Assembly (NCBI GenBank): GCA_002366755.1
Contig: DFBV01000246.1
Coordinates: forward strand, 1-10,973
DNA length: 10,973 bases
Source: Anaerolineales bacterium UBA3071
GTDB taxonomy: Bacteria; Chloroflexota; Anaerolineae; UBA3071
Direction of reading: 5' to 3'
Under the pieces are notes generated by a model. It was not told the DNA's origin and did not search any database. It worked only from the letters and a program-made list of their open reading frames with translations. Position numbers and translations under genes: made by a program. How positions within the stretch are numbered: position 1 is the stretch's first letter; each line of letters opens with the position of its first letter. Of this stretch, positions 1-7,288 are shown in pieces.

Positions 1-63
1 CGTTCTTTGGTTGCTCTCGGTTCACAATTATGGCACAGATCCACTCAATTGTCAAGGGACATT

Positions 64-68
64 AGGGG
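64..68 (+). promoter_or_regulatory. Ribosome binding site of the alpha/beta hydrolase
   Basis: AGGGG lies five bases upstream of the ATG at 74. It decides the start: an in-frame TTG at 11 would add 21 residues with no similarity to hydrolase N-termini and has no comparable ribosome binding site. Confidence 0.6.
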
Positions 69-73
69 AAAAA

Positions 74-907
74 ATGACAAGCTGGTTTTCTGAAACCCTT
101 TCGGTAAACGATATTCAGATCCACTATTACCGCACAGGTGGTGAGAAGCCCACCATTGTTCTGTCCCATGGCGTAACGGATGATGGATTATGTTGGATAC
201 CCGTTGCCATGGCTCTGGAACTGGATTACGACGTTATCATGGTCGATGCTCGCGGCCATGGACTTTCAGGAAATCCAAAGGGCGATTATTCAGTGGAAGC
301 CCGGTCGGCAGACCTGGCCGGGCTAATCAAAGCGTTGAGACTGGACAGACCCGTGGTTATGGGGCATTCACTTGGCGCTGAAACATCACTTTACACGGCT
401 GCCCATTACCCAGATCTGATCGGCGGGATCATCCTTGAAGACCCTCCTATTGTTTTGCCAGGGGAGCCTATTTTCGGCGGGGATATGGATGTAGAGAAAA
501 TCGGGGTAATGATGGTCCGGGTGATGAAATTGTTCAAGTATTTGCCTGGATTTCTCGCCAAACCTCTGGCCAGGAAAATGAACCCAGGTTGGTCAGACGA
601 AGAACTGGTACCCTGGATTGAATCAAAACGTCGTGTGAGTGGTGATTTCCTATCCAGCATGAAGGGCATGGACTTCAAGTCTATTGAATTAGCAATCTTT
701 GAAAGGGTAACCTGTCCCGCCATGATGATCATTGGCGACAGAGAGAAAGGATCAATCGTTTCACTGGATGCGGCCAAAGAGACTCAAAGATATTTACCAG
801 AGCTTAGAATTTCCCATCTTCCGGGGGCTACACATAATATCCGCCGTGATCAGTTTGGTACTTACGTGAAAGTTGTCAGAGATTTCCTGACTGAGATTTG
901 CGTTTAG
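74..907 (+). CDS. Alpha/beta hydrolase fold protein (esterase, lactonase or related)
   Basis: This is a 277-residue single-domain alpha/beta hydrolase, a usual length for the family, with no signal peptide or membrane segment. Visible landmarks are the oxyanion-hole HG at 32-33, the DARGHG strand-turn at 58-63, the nucleophile elbow GHSLG at 97-101 (Ser99), the probable acid Asp222 in IIGD, and the catalytic His254 in GATHN. A cap of about 75 residues (roughly 125-200) sits between the core strands. The substrate cannot be read from the sequence: esterase, lactonase, C-C hydrolase and haloperoxidase-like members share this layout. The ATG at 74 was preferred because of its AGGGG site. The next gene, a GH3 glycosidase, starts 20 bases downstream, so the two are probably co-transcribed. 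A role in removing acyl groups from sugars is possible but is only an inference from context. Confidence 0.88.
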   Translation: MTSWFSETLSVNDIQIHYYRTGGEKPTIVLSHGVTDDGLCWIPVAMALELDYDVIMVDARGHGLSGNPKGDYSVEARSADLAGLIKALRLDRPVVMGHSLGAETSLYTAAHYPDLIGGIILEDPPIVLPGEPIFGGDMDVEKIGVMMVRVMKLFKYLPGFLAKPLARKMNPGWSDEELVPWIESKRRVSGDFLSSMKGMDFKSIELAIFERVTCPAMMIIGDREKGSIVSLDAAKETQRYLPELRISHLPGATHNIRRDQFGTYVKVVRDFLTEICV

Positions 908-914
908 TGTTTCT

Positions 915-920
915 AAGGAG
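915..920 (+). promoter_or_regulatory. Ribosome binding site of the first GH3 gene
   Basis: AAGGAG lies seven bases before the ATG at 928. It favours that start over the in-frame TTG at 898, which would overlap the upstream gene and add ten residues not typical of GH3 N-termini. Confidence 0.8.
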
Positions 921-927
921 CATTTCG

Positions 928-3363
928 ATGAAGGACGTGAAAGAACTGATCTCACAAATGACATTGGAAGAAAAAGCCTCACTCTGTTCGGGGTTGGATT
1001 TCTGGTATTTGAAAGGGATCGAACGTCTGGGAATTCCCCGGATTATGGTGACGGACGGCCCCCACGGGCTGCGAAAACAGGCCAGAGATAGCGATCAACT
1101 TGGGCTCACCGACAGCGTCCCTGCTACCTGTTTCCCCACCGCCTCGGCGCTGGCCGCCACCTGGAACCGGGAGTTCGTCTACCAAGTTGGCGAGGCCTTG
1201 GGAGAAGAGTGCCGAGAAGAAAAAGTGGGCGTTATCCTGGGACCGGGCGTCAATATCAAGCGTTCACCCTTGTGTGGCCGCAACTTTGAGTATTTTTCGG
1301 AGGATCCCTACCTGACCGGGGAGATCGCCAAGAGCCACATCAGGGGTGTGCAAAGCCAGGGTATCGGCACCTCGGTGAAGCATTATGCGGTCAACAACCA
1401 GGAATATCGCCGCATGACCATCGACGCCATCGTGGACGAGAGGGCGCTGCGCGAGATTTACCTGGCTGGCTACGAGATCGCCGTCAAAGAAGCCCAACCC
1501 TGGACAGTGATGTGCGCCTACAACAAAGTCAACGGCGCCTACTGTAGCGAACACAAACACCTGATGACCGACATCCTGAAAGAAGAATGGGGGCATAAAG
1601 GGTTGGTGGTCACCGATTGGGGTGCGATGAACGAGCGCGTAGAAGGATTGGCCGCAGGCGTTGAGCTTGAAATGCCCGGAGTAAAGAATGGCAACGATGC
1701 CCAAATTGTCGCTGCGGTTCAGGAAGGGCGTTTAGACGAAGCCATTCTAGATCAGGCTGTTGAACGCATCCTGACGATGATCTTTAAAGCGCAGGAGACT
1801 CTCTCAGAAGACTATGCCTACGACCGTCAGATCCATCATGCATTGGCCCGACGCGTCGCCGGTGAAGGTGCGGTCTTGCTCAAGAACGAACAAGATATCC
1901 TACCCCTGCAGAAAAACGCTCAAGTTGCTTTGATAGGCCAGTTTGCCAAAACACCTCGTTACCAGGGCGCGGGAAGTTCGTTGATCAATCCAACCCAAGT
2001 GGACAATATCTACGATGAGGTCGTCAAACTTGTCGGTGACGACAATGTCAGCTATGCTCCTGGTTATAGCCTCAAAGGGGATCAAGTGGATGATGAACTG
2101 ATCCGGGAAGCTGTCGAGGTTGCCAAAGAGGCAGAAGTCGTTGTGATCTGTGCTGGCCTGACCGACCTGTTTGAGGTCGAAGGTTTGGACCGCGTGCACA
2201 TGAAATTGCCCCCAAGTCATGATGCACTCATCGAAGCGGTTGCACAGGCTCAGTCAGAAGTGGTCGTCATTTTGAGTAATGGATCACCCATTGAGATGGA
2301 CTGGGTGGATCAAGTCCAGGCCATTGTGGAAGGTTATCTGGGAGGCCAGGCAGGTGCGGGCGCTATCGCCGATATCCTTTATGGTACAGTCAACCCAAGC
2401 GGAAAACTGGCCGAAACCTTCCCCGTAAAGCTACAAGACACCCCCTCGTATCACTACTTCCCTGGTGGACCCAGGACCGTCGAGTACCGAGAAAGCATCT
2501 ACGTTGGCTATCGCTATTACGATACGGCGGGATGTGATGTGCTCTTCCCCTTTGGGCACGGACTCAGCTATACCACCTTCGAGTACAGCGACCTCCAGTT
2601 GAGCCAGAGTACCATTGCAGATAGCGATACGTTGACTGTCACCATCAAGGTGAAGAATACTGGCCAGGTGACCGGCAAAGAGATTGTCCAGCTTTATGTG
2701 AAGGATGTCGAAGCAACTGCATTCAGACCCGAAAAAGAGTTAAAGGGATTTTCCAAAGTCGAACTCCGGCCAGGTGAAGAAACCAAAGTAACCATTGAGT
2801 TGGGTCAACGCGCCTTCGCTTACTACAACACCGACTTGAACGATTGGCATGTCGAGTCCGGGACGTTTGAAATCCTGGTTGGGGCTTCCTCCCGCGATAT
2901 CCGCCTCTCAGCCACGGTGGAAATGAAGTCATCCCAGGCACAGGCCCCCGCTGTTGACCGTCAGGCGCTCACCGCCTACTATGGTTTCCCGAAAGGTGCT
3001 CAGATCGGGCAGGCAGATTTCGAAAACTTACTTGGTAAGGCAGTACCAGGAAATGAGGTTATCGAGGGAGAACCCTTTACGATCAACACGCCCATCGGAG
3101 ATATGAAGGATTCTTTCATTGGCAGGCAGCTTGGGAATATGATGAATCGCCAGATCCAAGGCATGATCAAGGATGACCCGGATAGCCCTACCGCACAATT
3201 GATGCAAGCCATTGTTCGGGAAGCGCCTTTACGGTTGATGCTGATGATGGGGGATGGAGCGGTCTCTCGTGAGATGTTGCATGCGCTGCTGATCATGATG
3301 AATGGAAAGTTCTTCAAGGGTTTGGCTGCGTTGGTCAAGGCGATTAGGGCAAATGGGAAGTAA
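928..3363 (+). CDS. GH3 family beta-glycosidase with C-terminal methionine-rich extension
   Basis: This 811-residue GH3 enzyme probably hydrolyses terminal beta-linked glucose (or xylose) from oligosaccharides in the cytoplasm; no signal peptide is seen. The order is the N-terminal barrel (about 1-290), the alpha/beta sandwich (about 310-550) and a fibronectin III-like domain (about 565-660). The barrel carries DGPHG at 43-47, the substrate-binding KHY at 151-153 and the nucleophile Asp230 in VVTDWGA. In the second domain, EGLDR at 418-422 has the form of the loop that carries the acid/base in related clostridial and Thermotoga beta-glucosidases, so Glu418 is the candidate. There is no PA14 insert. 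Residues about 670-811 form an extra, mostly helical tail rich in methionine; similar tails occur on some clostridial GH3 proteins, with no function known to me. The gene follows the hydrolase by 20 bases. Exact sugar specificity is not determined by the sequence. Confidence 0.93.
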   Translation: MKDVKELISQMTLEEKASLCSGLDFWYLKGIERLGIPRIMVTDGPHGLRKQARDSDQLGLTDSVPATCFPTASALAATWNREFVYQVGEALGEECREEKVGVILGPGVNIKRSPLCGRNFEYFSEDPYLTGEIAKSHIRGVQSQGIGTSVKHYAVNNQEYRRMTIDAIVDERALREIYLAGYEIAVKEAQPWTVMCAYNKVNGAYCSEHKHLMTDILKEEWGHKGLVVTDWGAMNERVEGLAAGVELEMPGVKNGNDAQIVAAVQEGRLDEAILDQAVERILTMIFKAQETLSEDYAYDRQIHHALARRVAGEGAVLLKNEQDILPLQKNAQVALIGQFAKTPRYQGAGSSLINPTQVDNIYDEVVKLVGDDNVSYAPGYSLKGDQVDDELIREAVEVAKEAEVVVICAGLTDLFEVEGLDRVHMKLPPSHDALIEAVAQAQSEVVVILSNGSPIEMDWVDQVQAIVEGYLGGQAGAGAIADILYGTVNPSGKLAETFPVKLQDTPSYHYFPGGPRTVEYRESIYVGYRYYDTAGCDVLFPFGHGLSYTTFEYSDLQLSQSTIADSDTLTVTIKVKNTGQVTGKEIVQLYVKDVEATAFRPEKELKGFSKVELRPGEETKVTIELGQRAFAYYNTDLNDWHVESGTFEILVGASSRDIRLSATVEMKSSQAQAPAVDRQALTAYYGFPKGAQIGQADFENLLGKAVPGNEVIEGEPFTINTPIGDMKDSFIGRQLGNMMNRQIQGMIKDDPDSPTAQLMQAIVREAPLRLMLMMGDGAVSREMLHALLIMMNGKFFKGLAALVKAIRANGK

Positions 3364-3394
3364 CAAACATGAGATAGACGAGACTCAATCTGAC

Positions 3395-3431
3395 ACTCTC
3401 CGATGAAATCAAGTGATTGAAAAAGGAGAGT
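3395..3431 (+). promoter_or_regulatory. Hairpin that could mask the ribosome binding site at 3423-3428
   Basis: ACTCTCC (3395-3401) is perfectly complementary to GGAGAGT (3425-3431), a 7-bp stem with a 23-base loop. The right arm overlaps the AAGGAG of the small reading frame at 3436. Because that reading frame is a relic, any control it once exerted is probably lost. A chance pairing is also possible. Confidence 0.3.
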
Positions 3432-3435
3432 AGTA

Positions 3436-3593
3436 ATGACTACAGCAGAAGAAGATATCAAGAACAAACTGGGGTTGATCAGATTAGCCGAGCTGCTTAT
3501 CGCGCCTGACAAGCTGAAGGTTATAAAAACATCCGCCGTTATCCGGGGGGCATAGAAGACTGGATCGAAGCGGGGTATCCTATTGGAGGTTCT
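3436..3593 (+). pseudogene. Degraded rhodanese-like domain relic
   Basis: A good ribosome binding site (AAGGAG at 3423-3428) precedes an ATG at 3436 that opens a 39-codon frame ending at the TAG at 3553-3555. Its first residues (MTTAEEDIKNKL) resemble the beginning of a rhodanese domain. The continuation is in a different frame: from 3474 it reads VDQISRAAYRA, meets a TGA at 3507-3509, then continues QAEGYKNIRRYPGGIEDW and ends near YPIGG at 3590. The GY-N-RRYPGGIEDW-AGYP pattern is characteristic of the rhodanese C-terminal part. The active-site cysteine loop that should precede it is missing, so most of the domain was deleted, and a frameshift and a stop followed. A functional rhodanese is excluded. 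A short peptide from the 39-codon frame could still be made. Confidence 0.6.
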
Positions 3594-3755
3594 ACCTCAA
3601 CTTACTTTCTTGGCACTTCTGAGTATGATTTGACAGCACCGACTACGTTGTGGTGGGCAAATAGGCGCTCTCGCGTCATGGGTCTCCGCCGGCGCCGGAC
3701 GGCGGGGGCCTTGGCAACTATAGTTGTGGTCATCAGGAAGAACTCTCACTAGATG

Positions 3756-3795
3756 GCGAGTGTAGTATCCTGCACACTCGCTTTTTCCCTTTTTC
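3756..3795 (+). terminator. Intrinsic terminator
   Basis: GCGAGTGT (3756-3763) pairs perfectly with ACACTCGC (3774-3781) around a 10-base loop. It is followed at once by a T-rich stretch (TTTTT CCC TTTTT). The orientation is plus-strand; the minus strand has no T run after the stem. It would end transcription coming from the first GH3 gene and the rhodanese relic. Confidence 0.7.
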
Positions 3796-3802
3796 ACCAT
3801 CT

Positions 3803-3879
3803 GGACAGGACAGCAGGGCAGCCGTCTCTGAGCCACAACGGAGGCGCGAAGTGAGCGGGCTGAGGATTTGTGTCATCGA
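3803..3879 (+). repeat. Duplicated segment, copy A (uninterrupted)
   Basis: Bases 3803-3839 match 8274-8310 at 28 of 37 positions, and bases 3840-3879 match 8417-8456 at 34 of 40, both without gaps in hand alignment. In this copy the two blocks are contiguous; in the other they are 106 bp apart. The second block covers the ribosome binding site and first ten codons of a GH4 gene. Most of its differences fall at third codon positions, as expected for diverged coding sequence. Confidence 0.75.
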
Positions 3880-4030
3880 TCTGTTCAAACCGGCGGATCG
3901 TCGAGCAGTTGAATGGGCGCATGGCAAGGGGCTGAAGGTGTGCTACTACTCCTGTGGCGACGCCAAACCCTTTGCTCCCAAACTGATCAAAGTGAGCGTT
4001 GATATGCTGAATCCACTGATGAACGTTTGA
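3851..4030 (+). pseudogene. Chimeric relic: GH4 N-terminus joined to a URO-D family fragment
   Basis: A GTG at 3851, six bases after GGAGG (3840-3844), opens a 59-codon frame ending at TGA 4028-4030. Its first nine codons (MSGLRICVI) match the start of the GH4 gene at 8428, but the glycine-rich NAD-binding loop does not follow. From residue 11 the sequence reads LFKPADRR, then EWAHGKGLKV, YSCGD (residues 38-42) and DMLNPL. This is the pattern of the C-terminal part of uroporphyrinogen decarboxylase (URO-D) family proteins, around the conserved HSCG segment, with the usual His replaced by Tyr. Neither parent activity can survive in 59 residues. It is best read as a recombination scar, although the start signals remain usable and a peptide could be made. 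Confidence 0.65.
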
Positions 4031-4097
4031 TGCTCCCCTTATCTGCTGCCAACGCTGACCAGTAAGAGATACATCAACTAGAGAGGAGGTTCTTCGG

Positions 4098-6242
4098 ATG
4101 AGCTGCGAAGAGCGCATAGACGATCTGCTGGCGCAGATGTCCCTGGCGGAGAAGGTCGGGCAGATGCGGCAGATCAGCGGTACGGACGAAGGATACAAGG
4201 AACTGATTCGCCAGGGGGCCGCGGGCTCATTCCTCAATATCCTCGGCGAGCAGGCCCGCGAGTACCAGCGCCTGGCGGTGGAGGAGTCGCGGCTGGGCAT
4301 TCCGCTGATTTTGGGCCGGGACGTGATCCATGGCTTCCGGACCGTCTTCCCGATTCCGCTGGGGCAGGCGGCGACGTTCGATCCGGAGATCGCGCGCGAA
4401 GGGGCTCGGATCGCCGCCCGAGAGGCGGCTGCCTTTGGCATCAACTGGACTCTCGCCCCCATGGTTGACATCGCTCGTGACCCACGCTGGGGCCGGATCG
4501 CCGAGGGCGGCGGTGAGGATCCTTATCTGGCCGCATGCATGGGCGCGGCCATGGTGGAGGGCTTTCAGGGAGAGGATCTGGCCGATCCGGAGCGGATCGC
4601 GGCCTGTGCCAAGCACTACGTGGGGTACGGTGCGGCCGAGGGAGGCCGGGACTACGACGCCACCTGGATACCCGAAGGCTTGCTAAGGGACGTGTACCTG
4701 GTCCCCTTCCATGCCTGCGTCCAGGCAGGTGTGGCCACGCTGATGAGCGCCTTCAACGATCTGAACGGCGTGCCAGCTTCGGGCAATGCGTTCACCCTGC
4801 GACAGATTCTGAAAGGGGAGTGGGTCTTCGACGGCTTCGTGGTCAGCGACTGGAACTCGATCATCGAGATGATTCCCCACGGCTTCGCCGCCGACGAGAA
4901 GGAGGCAGCACTCAAGGGGGTCATGGTCGGCGTTGACATGGAGATGGTCAGTACCAGCTACGCAGAGCACATCGAGGCGTTGATCGAGGAGGGTGCGCTC
5001 CCCATCGAGTTGATCGACGAGGCGGTGCGGCGCATCCTGCGGATCAAGTTCCGACTCGGACTGTTCGAGAATCCGTATTACGAGCAGGAGCGCCAGGCAG
5101 TGGTCCTCTGCGACGAGCACCTGGAGGCAGCCCGGAAGGCGGCGCGGGAGAGCTGCGTGCTGCTCAAGAACGACGGTCTGCTACCGCTGAACAACGAACT
5201 CGATAGGCTGGCCGTGGTCGGGCCGCTAGCTGACGCGGGCAGGGATCAGTTGGGCTGCTGGGTCTTCGACGGGAGGGACGAGGAGAGCCGCACACCGCTG
5301 CAGGCCTTGCGGGAGGTGTTGGGCGAGGAGAAGGTGGTGTACGCTCCGGGCCTGGAGAACTGCCGGAGCGCGGACGAGAGCATGATTCCCCAGGCGGTGG
5401 GCGCGGCGCGGGAGGCGGAGGCGGTGGTGGCTTTCCTGGGCGAGGACGCGGGGCTGAGCGGCGAAGCCCACTGCCGGGCCTTCCTCGACCTGCCCGGCGC
5501 TCAGCAGCAGTTGGTGGATGCCCTGGCGGAGACGGGCAGACCGCTGGTCGCGGTGATCATGACCGGGCGGCCCCTCACCCTGGAACCCGTGATCGAGAAG
5601 GTGGGAGCGCTACTTTTGGCCTGGCACCCGGGCACCATGGGCGGGCCGGCCATCGTCGACCTGCTCTTCGGGGTGGAGTCGCCGTCGGGCCGGCTGCCGG
5701 CTACCCTTCCGCGCACGGTCGGCCAGGTGCCGATCTACTACAACCGCAAGAACACCGGCCGCCCACCGCGGGACGACGTTCCCAGCATCCCCACGGGCAC
5801 GCCCCTAGACCCCCAGGGATTCACTGCCAAGCACCTGGATGTGGACCACGGGCCGCTCTTCCCGTTCGGGTACGGGTTGAGCTACACCACGTTCGAATAC
5901 ACCGACCTGCAACTATCGGCGCAGCAATTGAAGATGGGGGAGACACTGACGGCTGCGGTCACGGTAACCAACACCGGAGGGGCAAAGGCCGTCGAGGTGG
6001 TCCAGCTCTACGTGCGCGACCTGGTCGGCTCAGTGACGCGGCCGGTCAGGGAGCTAAAGGGCTTCCAGCGGATCGCGCTGGAGCCTGGGGAGAGCCGACA
6101 AGTGCTCTTCGAGCTTCACACGGATGATCTGGCCTTCCACAACATCGACATGGAGCGCGTGACTGAGCCGGGAGGATTCCGCCTATGGATCGGGTCGCAC
6201 TCCCAGAGTGGGCTGCAAGGGGAGTTCGAGGTGATGGACTGA
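4098..6242 (+). CDS. bglX: BglX-like GH3 beta-glucosidase
   Basis: This 714-residue GH3 enzyme resembles the BglX group, which removes terminal beta-D-glucosyl residues from cello- and related oligosaccharides. Unlike E. coli BglX it shows no signal peptide, so it is probably cytoplasmic. The N-terminal barrel (about 1-320) holds RDVIHG at 74-79, DPRWGR at 128-133, GGGEDPYL at 137-144, KHYVGYG at 172-178 and the nucleophile Asp251 in VVSDWNS. The second domain (about 350-595) has VLLKNDGLLPL at 354-364 and the acid/base candidate Glu456 in SGEA. A fibronectin III-like domain fills about 605-700. Start: AGGAGGT (4084-4090) lies seven bases before the ATG. The aldo/keto reductase follows after 14 bases. 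By eye it is richer in G+C than the first GH3 gene, though both share the GLSYTTFEY-DLQLS segment. Exact substrate is not determined. Confidence 0.94.
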   Translation: MSCEERIDDLLAQMSLAEKVGQMRQISGTDEGYKELIRQGAAGSFLNILGEQAREYQRLAVEESRLGIPLILGRDVIHGFRTVFPIPLGQAATFDPEIAREGARIAAREAAAFGINWTLAPMVDIARDPRWGRIAEGGGEDPYLAACMGAAMVEGFQGEDLADPERIAACAKHYVGYGAAEGGRDYDATWIPEGLLRDVYLVPFHACVQAGVATLMSAFNDLNGVPASGNAFTLRQILKGEWVFDGFVVSDWNSIIEMIPHGFAADEKEAALKGVMVGVDMEMVSTSYAEHIEALIEEGALPIELIDEAVRRILRIKFRLGLFENPYYEQERQAVVLCDEHLEAARKAARESCVLLKNDGLLPLNNELDRLAVVGPLADAGRDQLGCWVFDGRDEESRTPLQALREVLGEEKVVYAPGLENCRSADESMIPQAVGAAREAEAVVAFLGEDAGLSGEAHCRAFLDLPGAQQQLVDALAETGRPLVAVIMTGRPLTLEPVIEKVGALLLAWHPGTMGGPAIVDLLFGVESPSGRLPATLPRTVGQVPIYYNRKNTGRPPRDDVPSIPTGTPLDPQGFTAKHLDVDHGPLFPFGYGLSYTTFEYTDLQLSAQQLKMGETLTAAVTVTNTGGAKAVEVVQLYVRDLVGSVTRPVRELKGFQRIALEPGESRQVLFELHTDDLAFHNIDMERVTEPGGFRLWIGSHSQSGLQGEFEVMD

Positions 6243-6244
6243 AA

Positions 6245-6250
6245 AAGGAG
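6245..6250 (+). promoter_or_regulatory. Ribosome binding site of the aldo/keto reductase
   Basis: AAGGAG lies six bases before the ATG at 6257. It settles the start against an upstream in-frame ATG at 6185 that lies inside the GH3 gene and would add 24 unrelated residues. Confidence 0.85.
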
Positions 6251-6256
6251 CATACT

Positions 6257-7240
6257 ATGGCATCTGCCCACCGGTACGATACGATGGTGTACAACCGCTG
6301 CGGTAAAAGCGGCTTGCTGCTCCCGGCTGTTTCGCTGGGGATGTGGCACAATTTTGGCGGAGTAGACACCTTTGAGAATGCCCGCGCTATGGCTGTCTGC
6401 GCTTTTGATCTCGGCCTCAACCACTTTGATTTGGCCAACAACTATGGCCCGCCACCGGGGTCGGCCGAAGAGACCTTTGGCCGCATCTTGCGACAAGACC
6501 TGGCCCCCTACCGAGACGAGCTAATCATCTCTACCAAGGCCGGCTATCGGATGTGGCCCGGCCCGTATGGCGAGTGGGGATCGCGCAAGTATCTCATCGC
6601 CAGCCTTGATCAGAGCCTTAAACGCATGGGCCTCGATTACGTGGACATTTTCTACCATCACCGCCCCGACCCTGACACTCCGCTGGAAGAAACGATGAGC
6701 GCCCTCGATCACATTGTCCGCCAGGGCAAGGCGCTGTACGCGGGCATCTCTTCTTATACTCCTGAACAAACCCGCCGGGCAGCGAGAATCTTGCGCGAAC
6801 TGGGCACCCCCTGCCTGATCCACCAACCTTCCTACAATATGTTCGACCGCTGGATCGAAGAGGGGCTTCTCGACACGCTCCAGGAAGAGGGCATCGGCTG
6901 TATCGTGTTTTGCCCCCTGGCGCAAGGGCTTCTGACCAACAGATATCTAGAGGGCATTCCACAAGATTCTCGCGCCGCCAAGCCGCACGGATTCCTCAAA
7001 CCGCGGCACATCACCGCAGAAAAGCTGACCAAGGTGCGCCGGCTAAATGAAATCGCCCAGGCGCGAGGCCAAACCTTGGCCCAAATGGCCCTCGCCTGGA
7101 ACCTGCGTCACCCCGCGATAACCTCGGTTCTGGCAGGCGCCAGCCGGGTCGAGCAGATCAAAGACAACGTGGGCGCGCTCAAAACACTCCAGTTCACAGA
7201 TGAGGAACTAGAGGTCATCGACGGGATATTGGCCGGATGA
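6257..7240 (+). CDS. gpr: YghZ/Gpr-like aldo/keto reductase (AKR14 type)
   Basis: This is a 327-residue NADPH-type aldo/keto reductase. From memory it matches E. coli YghZ (Gpr, L-glyceraldehyde 3-phosphate reductase) along most of its length: RCGKSGL at 14-20, HFDLANNYGPPPGSAEE at 56-72, ELIISTKAGY at 88-97, MWPGPYG at 99-105, LDQSLKRMGL at 117-126 and HQPSYN at 189-194. The aldo/keto reductase tetrad is Asp58, Tyr63, Lys94 and His135. Family members reduce small aldehydes such as L-glyceraldehyde 3-phosphate and methylglyoxal. The protein stops soon after helix 8, without the roughly 15-residue tail of YghZ. The gene follows the BglX-like GH3 by 14 bases and precedes the nitroreductase-like gene by 48, so the three are probably co-transcribed. 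In this setting it may detoxify reactive aldehydes from sugar breakdown, or act on a sugar-derived aldehyde; that is inference. Confidence 0.88.
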   Translation: MASAHRYDTMVYNRCGKSGLLLPAVSLGMWHNFGGVDTFENARAMAVCAFDLGLNHFDLANNYGPPPGSAEETFGRILRQDLAPYRDELIISTKAGYRMWPGPYGEWGSRKYLIASLDQSLKRMGLDYVDIFYHHRPDPDTPLEETMSALDHIVRQGKALYAGISSYTPEQTRRAARILRELGTPCLIHQPSYNMFDRWIEEGLLDTLQEEGIGCIVFCPLAQGLLTNRYLEGIPQDSRAAKPHGFLKPRHITAEKLTKVRRLNEIAQARGQTLAQMALAWNLRHPAITSVLAGASRVEQIKDNVGALKTLQFTDEELEVIDGILAG

Positions 7241-7275
7241 CAAACATCTCACCGCCTCTGGTATCTGCGCGACAA

Positions 7276-7281
7276 AAGGGG
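7276..7281 (+). promoter_or_regulatory. Ribosome binding site deciding the nitroreductase start
   Basis: AAGGGG ends one base before an ATG at 7283 but seven bases before the in-frame ATG at 7289. The second ATG has normal spacing and is the likelier start. Confidence 0.5.
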
Positions 7282-7288
7282 AATGGCA

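Larger units (their letters stand above)
3364..4097. other. Intergenic region with gene relics (734 bp)
   Basis: No intact gene of normal length lies between the two GH3 genes. The region contains a hairpin over a ribosome binding site (3395-3431), a degraded rhodanese-like domain (3436-3593), about 150 bp with no recognisable coding content (3600-3750, including a GC-rich hairpin with arms at 3686-3691 and 3700-3705), an intrinsic terminator (3756-3795), a segment duplicated upstream of GH4 (3803-3879), and a chimeric GH4/URO-D relic (3851-4030). The last 60 bases lead into the next gene. I see no convincing sigma-70 promoter there, although one must lie somewhere upstream of 4098. Confidence 0.7.

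Noticed and set aside
1..73. Possible promoter before the alpha/beta hydrolase
   Set aside because: TTG-containing hexamers occur, but no -35/-10 pair with proper spacing is convincing.
3686..3705. GC-rich hairpin CCGCCG/CGGCGG
   Set aside because: There is no T run after it and no flanking repeats; it is compatible with chance in GC-rich DNA.
3600..3752. Continuation of the rhodanese frame after YPIGG to the TAG at 3750
   Set aside because: The residues resemble no family I know and become arginine-rich; there is no support for a real protein end, so only the part up to 3593 was annotated.
3794..4471. Minus-strand open frame of 225 codons across the spacer and the second GH3 start
   Set aside because: It overlaps the strongly supported GH3 N-terminus and its ribosome binding site, and its translation is low-complexity with no family features.
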